From Catellatospora tritici (GTDB taxonomy: Bacteria; Actinomycetota; Actinomycetes; Mycobacteriales; Micromonosporaceae): 64,000 nt of DNA. The notes beneath the pieces were generated by a model, which worked only from the letters and a program-made list of their open reading frames with translations, was not told where the DNA came from and searched no databases. This document shows, in pieces, positions 10,290 to 25,200 of the stretch. The number at the start of each line of letters is the position of its first letter. The first letter of the stretch is position 1. Position numbers and translations under genes: made by a program. The stretch covers positions 136,706-200,705 of the forward strand of contig NZ_JAHRCY010000003.1 of assembly GCF_019083965.1 (NCBI RefSeq). The letters are read 5' to 3'.

Positions 10290-13200
10290 GACGGCACCTC
10301 CAGGGTGACGGCCGTGCCGCGGCCCGGTTCGGTGTCCACGGTCAGCACCCCGCTCACCTGCGCGGCCCGCGCCCGCATCCCGGACAGGCCGAACCCGTGC
10401 CGATCGCGCTCGGCGTCGAAGCCCCGCCCGTCGTCCTGCACGCTCAACGCCACGCCCTCGGCCCGGTAGTCCAGGCGCACCAGCACCACGGCCGCCCCCG
10501 CGTGCCGCCGTACGTTGGCCAGCGCCTCCTGCGCCGCCCGCAGCAGCACCACCTCCACCGCCGTCGGCAGCGGATACGGATCCCCACCGACCGCGTACGA
10601 CACATCCGCGCCGGTCTCCTCCGCCAGCCGCTCCGCCTGGCGGCGCACCGCCTGCTCCAGCGACCCGGCGTCCAAGGCGGCCGGTTGCAGGGCCGCGATC
10701 AGCGCCCGGGACTCGGCCAGGTTCTCCCGCGCCGTACGCACCGCCAGGTCGACGTGCTCACGGGCCCGGTCCGGTTCGCGCTCCAACTCCGCGCCGACCG
10801 CCTGCAGCAGCGTGACGATGCTGGTGAACCCCTGCGCGAGCGTGTCATGGATCTCCCCGGCCAGCCGGGACCGCTCGGCGGCCACCCCCGCCTCCCGTGA
10901 CAGCCGCGCCACCTCGCCCCGGCTGGCCTCCAGCTCGCTGATCAACTTCAGCCGCTCCTCGCTCTGGTTCATCACCCGCACGATGAACACCCCCATCAGC
11001 ACCGACAGGCTGACCCCGAACACCGCCATGATCGAGGTGGTACGCAGGTCCGCCCGGTCCGCGCCGCGTCCGACGGCCAGCGCCACCGGCATCAGGTTCG
11101 CCACCGTCGCCCCGGCGATCGCCTGGCGCAGCGGCAGGCTCATGAACATCAGCGGCGACAGCGCGAAGTCGATATAGGACGTCACCGGCACCGCCGCGAT
11201 CGCCACGGCCAACAGCACCAGCTCCGCGCCGATGAACGGCCACACCCGCCCGGCCTCGGCGTCGGCGGCGATCAGCGGCCGCCCCCACCAGGCGTACAGG
11301 GCCGCCATGGCGGTCAGCGTCCCGGCCGCGACGGCGGCACGCGCCGTGCCGGTGCCCTGGTCGGCGACCACGAGCACCAGCACGACGGCGTACGAGATCA
11401 CGAAGTAGAGGTCCCACGTTCCCAGGGTGGCGAACCAGGACTGGCGGTGGTTCACCTGTCCTCTGTGGTCCAGCGGAAGGTCGTCAGGCACAGTGCCAAT
11501 CCGATCACACACCAGGCGCCCAGCACGAGTGCGATCCGGCCGTGCTCCCAACCGCCCGCCAGCTCCTGCGTGGCCAGCGAGTCCGGCAGGAACACCGAAC
11601 GGAACCCCTGCGCCATCCACTTGACCGGCAGGAACGACGCGATGTTCACCATCCAGTGCGGCAGCGAGCTGATCGGGTGCACGAAGATCCCGGACAGGAA
11701 CTGCAGCGCCACCACCGGCACGTTCAGCACCACCCCGGCGCTGCGCGAGTTGCGCACCAGCGCGCTGGCCGCGACCCCGAGGGCGGTGCTCGCCACCATC
11801 GACAGGGCCAGCACCCAGGCGAAGGTCAGCCAGCGCCCGGCCTCGTCGGGCAGCGCCATGTCGAAGGCGAGCACGCCCACCGTCAGCAGCAGCGCCACCT
11901 CGGCCAGCGTGGTCACCACCACGACGAGCAACTTGCCGATGAAGTACGCCAACGCGGTCATCGGCGTGCCGCGCAGCCGCTTGAGCGTGCCGTCCTCGCG
12001 GTCGGTGGCGATGCCGGTGCCGATCGAGATGAACGCGGTCGAGACGATGCCGTACGCGATCATGCTGGCCGAGAAGACCTGCGCCACCGTCGACTCCGGG
12101 TGGTCGCCCGATCCCTTGAAGATCGAGCCGAGCAGCACCAGCAGCAGCGCCGGGAAGGCCAGGCTGAACCCGACCGCGGCCTTGCTGCGGAAGAACTGGC
12201 GCAGCTCCACCGCGCCGCGGGCCAGGCCCAGCCGTCCGCTGGACGGAAGCGAAAGGGTGCTCACAGGTCTGCTCCGATCAGGCTGAGGTAGGTCTGCTCG
12301 AGGGTGGGGCGGCTCACGGTCAGGTCGGCCACCGGACCCGCGGCGGCCAGGCCGGCGATCAGGGCGACCGGGTCGGCGGACTGCTCGACGCGGCGGCCGG
12401 TGGCGTCGGACCAGGCCACCGTGGCCAGCTGGGTCTCCCGGCCGCCGATGGTGGCCGGGGTGCCCTCGGCGACGATCCGTCCGGCGGCGATCACCGCCAG
12501 CCGGTCGGCCAGGACCTCGGCCTCGTCCAGGTAGTGCGTGGTGAGCAGGATGGTGGTGCCCTCCGCGCTGAGCAGCCGGATCAGGTCCCAGAACTGGCGG
12601 CGCGCCTCCGGGTCGAACCCGGTCGTCGGCTCGTCGAGGAACAGCAGCTCGGGACGGCCCACGATGCCGATCGCCACATCCAGGCGGCGCCGCTGGCCAC
12701 CGGACAGGGTCCGTACCCGCGACCTGGCCTTGGCCGTCAACCCGACCAGCTCGATGACCTGGCCCGGGTCGCGCGGGTTCGGGTAGCAGGTGGCGAAGTG
12801 GCGTACGGCTTCACCGACGGTCAGGTCGCCGAGGTCGTTGGCGGACTGGGCGACGATGCCCAGCCGGGCCCGCCAGCCGCGCCCGGCCGTGCCGGGGTCC
12901 TCGCCGAGCACCGATACCTCGCCGCCGTCGCGGCGGCGGTAGCCCTCGAGGATCTCCACAGTGGTGGTCTTGCCCGCGCCGTTCGGCCCGAGCAGGGCGA
13001 AGACCTCGCCGGAGGTGACGGTCAGGTCCAGGCCCGCGACGGCTTCGCGGCCGCCGTACGACTTGCGCAGCCCACGCAGCCGGATGGCCGGGGGAGGGGG
13101 TGTCGTTGTCATGGCTACAGCCTCGCGGCGGCCGGGGTGGGCCCGGGACGACCGGCGGACTGAATCCGGCTGTCCACCGACCGGTGGACCCCGTCACCGC

Positions 13201-16200
13201 AGGGCGGACAAGACCGGCATCCCCCCTTACCCGCGGGTGTGGCGGTGATGTCGGTAGAGTCGCGCTGATCGCGGCGCCGGGTACCGCGGTTACCAATGTC
13301 GACAGACACATGGAGCGCACAGGTATGAGCGACACCCGGCCGACCCGCAGCAGACACCGCAGGAAGACGTCCACCTCGCGGCGTATCGTCATCGCCGCCG
13401 TGGCGGTGGTGCTCGTCGCCGCCACCGGCGTCGCCGCGAGTGCGGTCTTCTCCGACGCACCCCGTGCCGATGTCCTGTCCGGACCTTCGCCGACCGGTGC
13501 GGTGGCGGAGGGCACCAGCCCGGCCGTCGCCACGCCGACCACCTCCACCACGCCGTCGCCGCAGACCGCCGGCGACTGCGCCCGACCGGTCGGCACCTCC
13601 CCGAAGGTGAAGGTCACCGACGTCAGCGTGGGCGTACGGGTCACCGGCTACGGCCGCGAGAGCGACACCGAACCGCTGCCCACGGCCATCGCGGCGACCC
13701 CGTCCGGCGGCTCCTGGCTGGCCTGGCTGGGCACCGACGGCCGGGTCCACCTGGGCCGCCTCGACTGCGACGACCACCTCGTCGGCAAGCCCACCAGCTT
13801 CACCGGGATCGACCTGCAGGACGTCCAGGCCGACCGCACCGGCGGCGTCCTGCTGCTCACCCGCAAGGGCGACTGCCACACCGGGCCGCTGTGCGGCGGC
13901 ACGTCGAGCCCGTGCCGGACCATGGTCATGGTCCGCTTCGACAACTCCGGCCACCAGGTATGGGAACGGCAGGTCACGAACCTGACCGGCACCCGCGGCG
14001 GCTACGACGCCGGAGCCCGGTTCGTCTGGTGGTACCAGCACCACGGCCGCCTCGCCTCCGACGGCAGCAACTACGCGGCGTACTTCGGCGTCGCCATCAC
14101 GGTGCGCAACGGCGACTGCGTCGACATCCACGAAGGCGACCGGATGCAGGTCGTCGACGCGGGCGGCAAGCTCCTGTCCGGCCACGACAGCTTCGAGGTC
14201 GGGTGCAGCCACGCGTGGACCTCGCGCATCGTCTGGGATCCGCGCACGAAACACTTCGTGATGGTCTGTGCCACCGACAACGCGTGCCGGATCGCGCGGC
14301 CGAACCCGTACCGCACCGTCGCGGCGGGCACCTGCGACGGCACCCTGTTCGGCGGTGACCTGGTGCTCGCCGCGACCAAGGGCTACTGGACCGCGTGGAG
14401 CCAGGGCGGCCAGGTGCGGCTGGAGCACTTCAGCACCGGATCGTCCGACACGACCGTGAAGACCGCGGCCGGATCGAGCCATCCGCACCTGGTCGGCTAC
14501 GGGCCCGGCCGGATGCTGCTGGCCTGGGCGTCGGGCTCGGGCCTGGCCGCGCAGGTGTACGACGCGAGCACCGGCAAGCCCGTGGGCGCCAAGTTCACGA
14601 TCAACGTGAAGGACCACGACTACCAGGCGTTCAAGGCGTACGCCGACGGCAGCGTCGCCTATCCGGCAGCCGGTGGCAGCAGCACGTCGATCCGGATCGC
14701 ACGGGTGCTGCCACTGGGCGGCTGACCGCCCGGCGAGCGGGTCAGACGGCGGCCGCCCGTCGGCGCCGCCTGGCCGGGCGGGCGCGCGGGATCGGCCCGT
14801 CGGCGGGCAGCCCCAGCGCGACCCGCTCGGCCGCGGTCAGCATCCGCTTGCCGGTGACGGCGACCTGCGGCGGCTCGGGCGGCTCCGGCGCGGGGTCGGC
14901 CGCCTTGTCCGTCCGAGGGGCCGGCCGCGACTTGGCGGCGGCCTTCACCCGCTCGGTCTGCCCGGCCAGACTGATCAACTTGCGTACGCGCGGGACGGTG
15001 GCGAGGTTGGTCTTGGCGGCCGCCTCGGTGACCGGCACGCCGGAGACCACCAGGTCGGCCAGGGCGCGTCCCCGCTCGCGCTGCAGCGCGGCCACGATGC
15101 CGTCGAACAGGACCTGCTGGTGGGTCAGGTCGGCGTAGCGCTGCAGCGGGTCCGGCTCGCCCAGCGCGTATGCGCAGAGGTTGCGCACCATCCCCTCGAT
15201 CTCCTCGATCGCGACGGTGTAACCCTCGGTCGTCGGGTCGGGCATCGACGGCTCCCTTCACCACCGGCATCAAGTCCGGCCGCGATCGGACACTGTAGCG
15301 GCATCGGCGGACAGCGGGCGACGACCTGAGTAACCGCAAGATGATTCGTGCCGTTATATGCGGATAGCTCCGTTGATTCGCTGCCGCGATCCTGTTCCCC
15401 GGAGCCGGAGAGGCTCAACGTGAACATGTACTTCCCCCGGCCCAAGGCGCTGCTGCGCGCCCTGCTGATCTCGGTGCTCGTGCTGCACGCGCTCAGCCTG
15501 GGCAGCCACTTCATCTACCACTACCTCGGCATCCACAACCTGCTGCCGTACTTCGGCCGGCTCACCGGGTTCGTCAATGTGGACAAGGAAGCCAACATCC
15601 CCACCTGGTTCTCCACCATGCTCCTGGCGGGCTCGGCGTACGTCGTCTGGGGCATCTACCGGCACGTACGTGACAAGGGCGGCCGCTACCGGTGGCACTG
15701 GGCGGTGCTGTGCGCGGTGTTCGTCGCGCTGTCGATGGACGAGCTCGGCCACATGCACGAGATGGCCGGACGCTTCGGCCTGGCGGGGCACGGCTCCACC
15801 GCGTACCTGTCCTGGGTGGTGGCGGTGGTCCCGTTCGTGCTTGTCTTCGCCGTCTCCTACCTGCGCTTCCTGCTCCACCTGCCCAAGGCGGTCCGCCGGC
15901 TGGTGGCCTGGAGTGGCGTGCTCTACGTCGGCGGCGCCGCGGGGCTGGAGGTCGCGGGCGCCCTGCTCGGGCGGGACCTGACCGTGCAGCTCGCGCCGGG
16001 CAAGCCCTACTTCCACTACCTGCTGTTCGCCTCGGCCGAGGAGGCGCTGGAGATGATCGGCGCCGTCCTGTTCCTGTACGCGATGACCCTCCACCTGCGA
16101 AGCCTGCTGCGAGCCGACGCCACCGCGCCCGCCATGCCGCCCCAGATCCGCCCCGCCGAAACCCGCCGGTCCGCACCGGGCCGCCGCACCGCCACCCGGC

Positions 16201-19200
16201 CGTCCCCCGTCACCGAAAGCCGGGCCACCCGACGGTGAGCAGCGACGGACCAGGTCAGAACAGGGTCGGCTGCTCGGCCCGCGCGACCGGCAGCGGCTCG
16301 GGCAGCGGTGCGAGCTCGGGCACGCGGGCCCGCACCTCGTCGTGGAAGCGGCGGCACAGCTCAGGCGCCTCGGCGTTGTCCGGCGTATGAATGAACACCG
16401 TCGGCGAGCGCCCCTCCCGCAGCCACCCGGTGACCGTGTCGACCCAGAACCGCCAACCCGCCACCGTCTGTTCGACCGAGTCCCGGCCCAGGTAGCGGAT
16501 GATCGGGCGGTCGGTCAGCGCCAGTGAGCGGCGCGGCATCCGCGGCTTCTTGACCCACGCGTCGCGCTCGGCGTCACTGGTCGGCGGGTTCTGGAAGAAC
16601 ATCACGGTGTCGAACGGGACCCACTCCGCGTCCGCGTCGCCGAGCACCGTCTCCAGCGCGCGGATGGCGTACTGGTCGTCGAAGAACGCGCGATGGCGCA
16701 CCTCCACGGCGTACCGGTGGGCGGCGGGCAGGCGGCGCAGGAAGTCGGCCAGCACGCCGACGTCGCCGGGGCCGAACGATCCCGGCAGCTGCAACCACAG
16801 CGCGTGGGCGCGCGGACCGAGCGGCTCCATCGCGTCGAGGAACGCGCGCAGCTCCTGGTCGCCGCCGGTCAGCCGGTGTTCGTGCGTGATCGGTTTGGGT
16901 AGCTTGAGCACGAACCGGAAGTCCGGATCGGTCTGCTCCGCCCACGACGCCACCGTGTCGCGCGTCGGCGTCGCGTAGAAGGTCGTGTTGCCCTCGACCG
17001 CGTCGCACCAGCTCGCATAGGCGCGCAGGCGCTCACCGGCCGGGAGCGGATGCGCCACGAAGCGCCCCTGCCACGGTCTGTGCGACCACATCGCGCATCC
17101 CACCTGCAGCCGCATGGCACCTGACCTCGTCACCCGCACCAGCCCAACGGTACCGGGCCCGCCGGTGCGGGTCGGCGGGGCTGTCGGCCGGGCCGCGAAT
17201 CAGGGATGATCACCGGGTGAGCGCTCTCCAAGCACCGATCCGCAGGTCCCTGCTCCTGCTGGCCTACTTCGCCTTCATCAGCCTCGGCCTGCCCGACGGC
17301 CTGCTGGGCGTGGCATGGCCATCGATGAGCGGCGACCTGGAGGTGTCCCGGGAGACGATCGGCCTGCTGCTCATCCCGTCGACCTGCGGCTACCTCGTAT
17401 CCAGCGTCGCGGCCGGGTTCCTGCTGGCCCGCATCGGCGTCGGCAGGCTGCTCGCGGGCAGCACCGCGCTGGCGAGCCTCGCCCTGCTCGGCTACGGGCT
17501 GTCCCCGGCGTTCGCGGTCACCATGACCGCCGCGCTCGCCGCCGGGTTCGCGGGCGGCGCGATCGACGCCGGACTCAACGCCTACGCCGCGTCGGCGTTC
17601 GGGCCCCGGCACATGAACTGGCTGCACGCCTTCTTCGGCCTCGGCGTCGCACTCGGGCCGCTCATCATGACCGCGTCCATCCAGTACGCCCACGACTGGC
17701 GCCCCGGCTACCTCTTCGTCGCCACCGGCCAGGCCGCGCTGGCGATCGCGTTCATGCTCACGGCCCGGCAGTGGACCCGGCGGACGGCCGACGGCGCCCA
17801 CCCGCACGTCGCGGCGGTGCAGCCGCCGGTGCGCCAGACGCTGGCCATGCCCGCGGTCTGGTTCAGCGTGCTGACCATCGCCGTGTACGTCGCGCTTGAG
17901 GTCGCCGCCGGTCTGTTCGCCTACCAGCTGCTCACCGAGGGGCGCGGCATGGGCGACGCCGTCGCGGGCGTCTGCGTGTCGCTGTACTGGGGCAGCCTGT
18001 TCGCCGGTCGGGTGCTGCAGGGCTTCGCCGCGCACCGGATGCAGCCCAGACGGGTGGTGACCGTGTCGATCGCCGGGATGGCGGCCGGTGCGGTGATCGT
18101 GGCGATCCCCGGGCCGGGCTGGCTGGCCGCGGCCGGGCTCATGGTGATCGGGTTCGCCGCCGCGGCGGTGTTCCCGATGTTCACACTGACGACCTCGGAG
18201 CGCGTGGGCGCGGCGCACGCCGACCGGACCATCGGCCTGCAGATGGCCGGGGCCGGGCTGGGCGGCTCGATCATCCCCTCGCTGATCGGGGTGCTGATGG
18301 GCGCGGCCGGAGTGGAGGCGCTGGGCCCGGCGCTGGTGGTGCTCAGCGCCGCCCTCATCGTCGTCTATCTCGCCGCGGTCCGGAGCAGACCCGCTCCCGC
18401 GTGAGACCACGGCATCGCGACGGCGGTTCGCTTTCCGACAGATGGGTTGTTTCGGTGGACCCCTCGCCGCAGCCTACATGGGCGTACGGAACCGACAGCG
18501 CCCCGCGTTAGGACGAGCATGGTCAGCCGCCCCGGCCGTCGCATCGTGGTCGCCGCCGCCGGGTACGGCAAGACGACCGCCCTGCGCCGCTGGTACCCCA
18601 CCGGCCAAGCCCGCTGGTGGCAGCACGACACCGCCGCGCACCTGTTCGTCCGTGACGCGGCCCGTTCCGGCACCGGTCACCTGGTCCTCGACGACCTGCC
18701 CGCGCTGCCGGACCCGGCCCTGCGCGAACTGCTGCGCGCCGTCGCCGACCTCGACGACGGCACCGACGTCGCCCTCGCCTCCCGCCATCCGCTGCCGTGG
18801 CGCCGCCTCGGCAGCGCCGACCGCTGGTCCGAAACCGACCCGGCCGACCTGGCCTGCACCGTCGACGAGATCGACGACCTGATCACCGAGGCCTGCGGCA
18901 CGCCCGACCCCGAGCTCGCCGCCCGCCTGCACGCCGCCACCGCGGGCTGGCCCGCCCTGGTCCACCTCGCCGTGGAGTCCGTACGCCTGCACGGCGACCA
19001 GGGCGCCCCGCTGGGCGCGGCCGAACCGCTGCGCGAACATGTGCTCGACCACGTGCTGGCCGACCTGCCGCCGGCGGCGTACCGGCTGCTGGTCCAGCTC
19101 GAAGACCGCAGCCCGGTCAGCACCGGCCTGGCCGCGGCCCTCGGCCACCGCGACGCCGCCGACCTGCTCGCCCACCTGCGCCGCACCGGTCTGCTGGTGC

Positions 19201-22200
19201 GCACCCGCCCGGTCGTCCCCGGCCTGCCCCCGGCCGAACACGTCGTGCCCGTCATCGCCGCGGCCGTCGCCACCGACCGGCGCGGCGTCTCCGCCGCCAC
19301 CACCGCCCGCAAAGCCGCCACCTGGTTCGACGAACACGGCCCACCCGCGGCCGCCGCCCGTGAACACGTGCGCGCCGCCGACCCCGACGGCTGCGCCCGC
19401 GTCCTGGCCGAGCACGGCGACCGCATCATCGCCGCCGGCCAGGCCGACCTGGCCGTCGCCCTGATCGAACAACTGCCCCCGCCCCTGCGCACCCCGCGCC
19501 TGCGGACCCTGCTCGGCGACGCCCAACGCACCGCGGGCGACCTGGACGCCGCCGCCCGCACCTACACCGGCGTGTCCGGGCCGGACGCCGCCCTCACCCC
19601 GGGCCTGGCCTGGCGCGTCGGCCGGATCGCCTACCAGCGCGGCGACGCCCAGGGCGCACTGACCGCGTACGCCCGCGCGGCGAGCACCGCGACCGTCACC
19701 GAGGACACCGCCCTGCTGGCCGCGTGGACCGCGCACGCCCACCTGCTCGCCGGGGACGTGCCGCTGGCCACCGCCACCGCCCGTCGCGCCGTCGCGCAGG
19801 CCTCGACCTGCGGTGACGACACCGCACTTGCCACCGCCCACCTGTCGGTCGCGCTGTGCCTGGCCGTGGCCGGGGACGCCGCGGGCAGCGAGGAGCACTT
19901 CGCCCTCGCCCTGCCCATCGCCCAACGCACCGGCGACATCCTGCTGCTCACCCGCATCCACACCAACCGCACCTACCAGCAACTCCAGGCCGCCCGCTAC
20001 CCCGAGGCGCTCACCTGCGCCCAGCTGTGCGTCGCGTACGCCCAAGCCGCCGGTTCGCCGAGCCTGCACGCCATCGCCACCAGCAACGAGGCCGAGGCGC
20101 TGGCCATGCTCGGCCGGTTCCCCGAGGCGGTCCGCCGCTACCAGGCCGCCATCGCGCACTACCAGCGCCACGGCTCCCGCCGGTTCGCCGGGGCGGTGCT
20201 GGGACTGGCCGAGCTGTACCGGCGCCGCGGCTGGCGCGAGCAGGCCCGAGCCGCGTACGAGCAGGTCGTCACGGTCGCCGCCGGCACCGGCAACGCCCAC
20301 GTGCTGGTGCCCGCGCTGGCCGGGCTGGCGCTGGTGCAGCTGGCCGACGATGTCAAGGCCGCCGGCGGGCACGCCGACGCCGCCGCCGAACAGGCCGGTC
20401 CCCAGTCGGCCGGTCCGGCGCTGCTGGCGCAGGGCTGGGTGGCGCTGGCCGAGGGCGTGCCCGGACGGCCCGCCGAACTGGCCACGGAGGCGGCCCGGCT
20501 CGCGCGTACCAACGGGGATCCGGCCGGGTTGGCCGACGCGCTGGAGCTGCGGGCCGCGGCCGAGACCGACCCGGTGCGGGCCCGCGCGGCGCTGCGCGAG
20601 GCCGCGGCGATCTGGAACCAGGCCGGTGCGGCGGTGGAAGCGGCCCGGATCACCGTGCTGACAGGCGGGCTGCCCGGCACGGGCACCGACGAACGGGCCG
20701 CGGCCGCGGCGGCCGCCCAGCGGCTGGCCGCCGTCGACGCCATCGCCGACCGGCTCGGCACCGGCCCGACCGGCGCGGCCCGACCACAGGTCGCGGTGCG
20801 GGCGCTGGGCCGGTTCGAGGTCGAGGTCGCCACGCGGGTGGTGCCGCCGTCGCAGTGGCAGTCCCGCAAAGCCCGCGACCTGCTGCGGATTCTGGTCGGA
20901 CGGCGCGGACGGCCGGTGCCGCGAAGCGAACTGTGCGAGGCGCTGTGGCCCGACGGCGAACCCGCGCGCACCGGGCACCGGCTGTCGGTGCTGCTCAACA
21001 TCCTGCGCGGGGTCCTCGATCCCGACCGGGTCCAGCCCGGCGACCACTTCCTGCTCGCCGACACGGCCGCGATCGCGCTGAACCTGCGCGCCGTCGACGT
21101 CGACGTCGAGGACTTCCTGGACCATGTCGCGCACGCGCGCCGCCTGGTCGAACAGGAACGGCTCGACCAGGCCCGGGAGATCCTGCTGGCCGCCGACGGC
21201 CTGCACCGGGCCGAGGCGTTCGAGGACGAGCCGTACGCCGAATGGGCCGGTCCGCTGCGCGAGGAGGTCCGGGCGGCCCACCTGGGGATGCTGCGCATGC
21301 TCGCGCACACCCACCGGGCGGCCGGTCAGCCCGGCGCGGCCGTCGCCTGCCTGCTGCGCCTGCTGGAGCGCGACCCCTACGACGAGCGCGCGCACCGGTC
21401 GCTGGTGCGCACCCTGGTCGCGGGCGGACAGCACGGCGAGGCCAGACGGGCGTTCGACCGGTACACGGCGGCGATGCGCGAGATCGGCGTGCGGCCGCCG
21501 GACCGGGAGCTGCTGCTGCCGGTCCGGCCGCGGGAGGCCGCCCGCTGAGAGGTCAGTGGAAGGTGCCGATGCGGGCCGCGTACCCGGTCACCGAACCGTT
21601 GTCGGCGGTGGCGGACTGCCGTGAAGCGCCGAGCGGAAGGGCCACGAGCAGGCGCTGCGCCCGGACCCAGCTGGTGCCGAACGGTCGCGGCGCGAACGCG
21701 TCCAGGTGCGCGCCCACCCCGGTGGCCTGCCCGCCGACGCCGAAGCTCCAGTCGTTGCCGGTGGGCTCCAGATTCGCCGTCTTCGGCCAGGCCGACTCGG
21801 GGGTGCTCGCGGCCTGCCACCGGTATGGCCGGATCGAGGGCTGCTGCGGATCGACCTTGTAGCAGATCGCCGCGACCGTCAGCGCGCCCTGCTGACCGCC
21901 GCCCGCCGCGTGCGCCTGCACGCTGGTCAGCCCCAGGTCCGGCACCAGAGCGTCGATGCGCCACTCGTCGACCGGGCGGTCCAGCCGGAACCCGAATCCG
22001 AGCAGGTCCGTCTGGCCCGGACATACCGCGGTGACCGACGTCGCCTGCGTCGAGGACAGCGTGACCAGGGCCGGTTGGCGCTCGGACCGCCCACAGACCA
22101 CCTCGGCGGTGACGGAGAACGTGGCGGTGGCGTCGCTGCGGGGCCGCGCGGCCACGGTGGCCGAGCGCAGGTCGGACGCGGGCTCCATCCGTACCAGCTG

Positions 22201-25200
22201 GACCCGGCCGCCACCTCCGTCGACCCGGCCGCCGACGGCGAACACCCAGGACTCGGGCGGGCACTGCACGGTGACGGACTTCGCGGCGGCGTCCACGGGA
22301 CTGGTGCGCTGCGCCAGCGAGACCGGCTGATCGGCGTACGCCGCGACGGGCCCGGCCGAGACGGCCAGGGCGCCCGCCGCGAACGCGGCAGCGGCGAGAC
22401 GGCTTGCCTTCACGACTACCTCCTCCTCGGCCGGTCCCGGACGGAGCGGCCGGTCTCCATCGTCGGCAGCCGCGTCACGGTGGCGTCATGGTCGGCGCTG
22501 ATCCGACCGTGACCGGACCCTGACAGCCCCCGGCCAGCCTCATGAGGCCGCCAACCAGCGCGGCACCGGTAGAAGGAGGAACCATGAGCAAGCGCATGGT
22601 CGCCGTACTGGCGACCCTGGCGGCGATCCTGGCCGTCGGCGCCGGCGCCACCCCCGGCTCGGCGGCCCCGGCGGCCACCCGGCTGGCCGCCGCCGTCGAG
22701 GACCGGGCGGTCGACGCCCAACCGGTCGGCCTGACCGCCTGCAACGGCGGTGCCCAGGAGGCCAGCTTCGTACGGATGCAGGACACCCCGACGGGCCTGG
22801 TGGAGAATGGGGCGTTCGCCCCGCTGCCCGGCGCGTCGATCCCGGTCAACATCCCGGCGGGCGACTCCGACCAGCTCGTCATCATCGTGTCGGCCGAGGC
22901 CCGGCTGCAGGGCCAGACGGTGACCTACACGGCACCGATGGACTTCCTGCAGGTGCGGATCCTCATCAACGGCGTGCCGGTGGGTCCCAACGACCTGTCG
23001 TTCACCACCGGTGCCGGCGAGTCCGACGCCACCCAGGCCTGCAAGCGGGTGAGTGCCCCGGCCGCCGCGGCGGCGGTCTACACCGTCAGCGTCGAATGGC
23101 TGATCGTCGACCAGGGCGCCAACAACGTCCTGACCGGCACGCTCGACGACTGGACGCTGAACGTCCAGGTCAGCAACTGAGCCATGGACCAGCGGGCGGG
23201 ACCGGGCTTCCGGTCCCGCCCACTCGCCGGTCAGACGTGGATCGCCCGCACCGCACTGCGCTCCCAGTTGGTGAAGCTCGAGGTCACCGGGCCGCTGGTC
23301 ACCTTGAACCGCACCTTCTGGTACATCTCCTCGTACATGTCGGTGAAGTCGTCGGTGTCGGGCAGCGTCGCGGTGATGGTCCAGGTGATGCTGTCGGCCG
23401 TCGGGAACGCCCGGACCAGGTCGCTGTCGCCGATGAAGTCGTCGGACTGGTTCGGGTCCTCCTCCCAGCGCTGCTGCTCGACCGTGATGGTCACCCCCGC
23501 CACGCAGGTGATGTCCACCTCGTACGCGATGCGCTTGAGGCCCGCGGCGGTGAAGTCTCCGTTGTGGTACGGCGTCTTCGGGGTCACCGTGCAGCCGTTG
23601 CCGGCGGTCGAGGCGTGCGCGGGGGCGGCGCCCAGCGCGATCGGCGTGAGCAGCGCGGCCGCGACAGCCAGCGCCCGGACCAGTCGGCGGGATCGGTTCA
23701 TGGGGGTCTCCTCGAGAGGATGTGCGGCCTTCGCCGCGGTGTCGGCGCCGCGGTCGCGGTGCCGACGACCACGTTCGGCCGCACCCCTCCGGGTGGCGTC
23801 AGCGTCCGATCACGGTGCCGCGCCCAGCTGTGGGGCGACCTGCGCCGCCACCAGTTCGAGGTGGTCCAGGTCGGTCAGATCGAGCACCTGCAGGTAGATC
23901 CGCTCCGCGCCGACCTCGGCGTACCGGCCGATCCTGTCGACGACCTCCGCCGGCGACCCGGCCAGGCCATTGGCGCGCAGCTCGTCCTCGGCCCGCCCGA
24001 TCGCCCCCGCCCGCCGCCGGACCTCGGCATCGGTACGCCCGCAGCACAGCACCAGCGCGTTGGACAGCCGCAGCGTCCCCGGATCCCGTCCCGCCCGCTC
24101 ACACGCCCGCCGCACCCGCCCGAACTGCGCCGCCGTGTCCTCGACACTGGCGAACGGCAGGTTGAACTCGTCGGCGAACCGGGCCGCCAGCACCGGCGTA
24201 CGCCGCTTGCCACCGCCACCGAGCAGGATCGGCGGGTGCGGCCGCTGCACCGGTTTGGGTAGGGCGGGGGAGCGGGTCAGCGTGTAGTGGCTGCCGTGGA
24301 AGTCGAAACTGCCACCCAGCGGCGTACGCCACAACCCGGTGATGATCTGCAACTGCTCGCCGAGGCGGTCGAACCGCTCGCCGACCGGCGGGAACGGGAT
24401 GCCGTACGCCTCGTGCTCCTCGGTGTACCAGCCCGCGCCCAGACCCAGCTCCACCCGGCCGCCGCTCATCGCGTCCACCTGCGCCACGCTGATCGCCAGC
24501 GGCCCGGGGTAGCGGAACGTCGCCGCGGTCATCAGTGTGCCGAGCCGGATCTGGGACGTGTCGCGGGCCAGCCCGGCCAGGGTCGTCCACGCGTCGGTCG
24601 GGCCGGGCAGGCCGCTGACGTCGCCCATCTTCAGGTAGTGGTCGGAGCGGAAGAACGCGCCGTACCCGGCGTCCTCGGCGCAGCGCGCCACCGCCAGCAG
24701 TTGGTCGTAGGACGCACCCTGCTGAGGCTCGGTGAAGATCCGTAGCTCCATGTGCCCGAGCCTAGGTGCCCGCGGCGTACGGCGGACCGGGTTGGCGCAG
24801 GTCAGCCCAGCGGAGCCGGGGACTCGGCGTCGGGAATGAGCAGGACCGGCCGACCGGTGCCGTCGGCGGGGACCGTCCATATGTCCGACCGGCCGGGTTC
24901 GCGCACGACGGCGTACCCGATGGTGCCGTCGTCGAGCCAGACGACCTGGTCGTCGACGCTGCGCGTCTCGGCCAGCGGGGTGCGGGCCAGCGTGGCCAGG
25001 TCGAGCACGGTCACGCGCCAGCCCCGGGCCGGGTCGCCGCCGATGGCCTCCTTGAACCCGATCCGGGTACCGTCGGGCGACAGCGACGGGCACTCCACAT
25101 CGGCCGCAAGCGTCCGCACGGTACGCGTCCGCAGGTCGCCTTCGACCAGGTAGCGCTTGCCGCCGGTGGCCAGGGTCGCGTAGAAGCGGTCGTCGTCGGC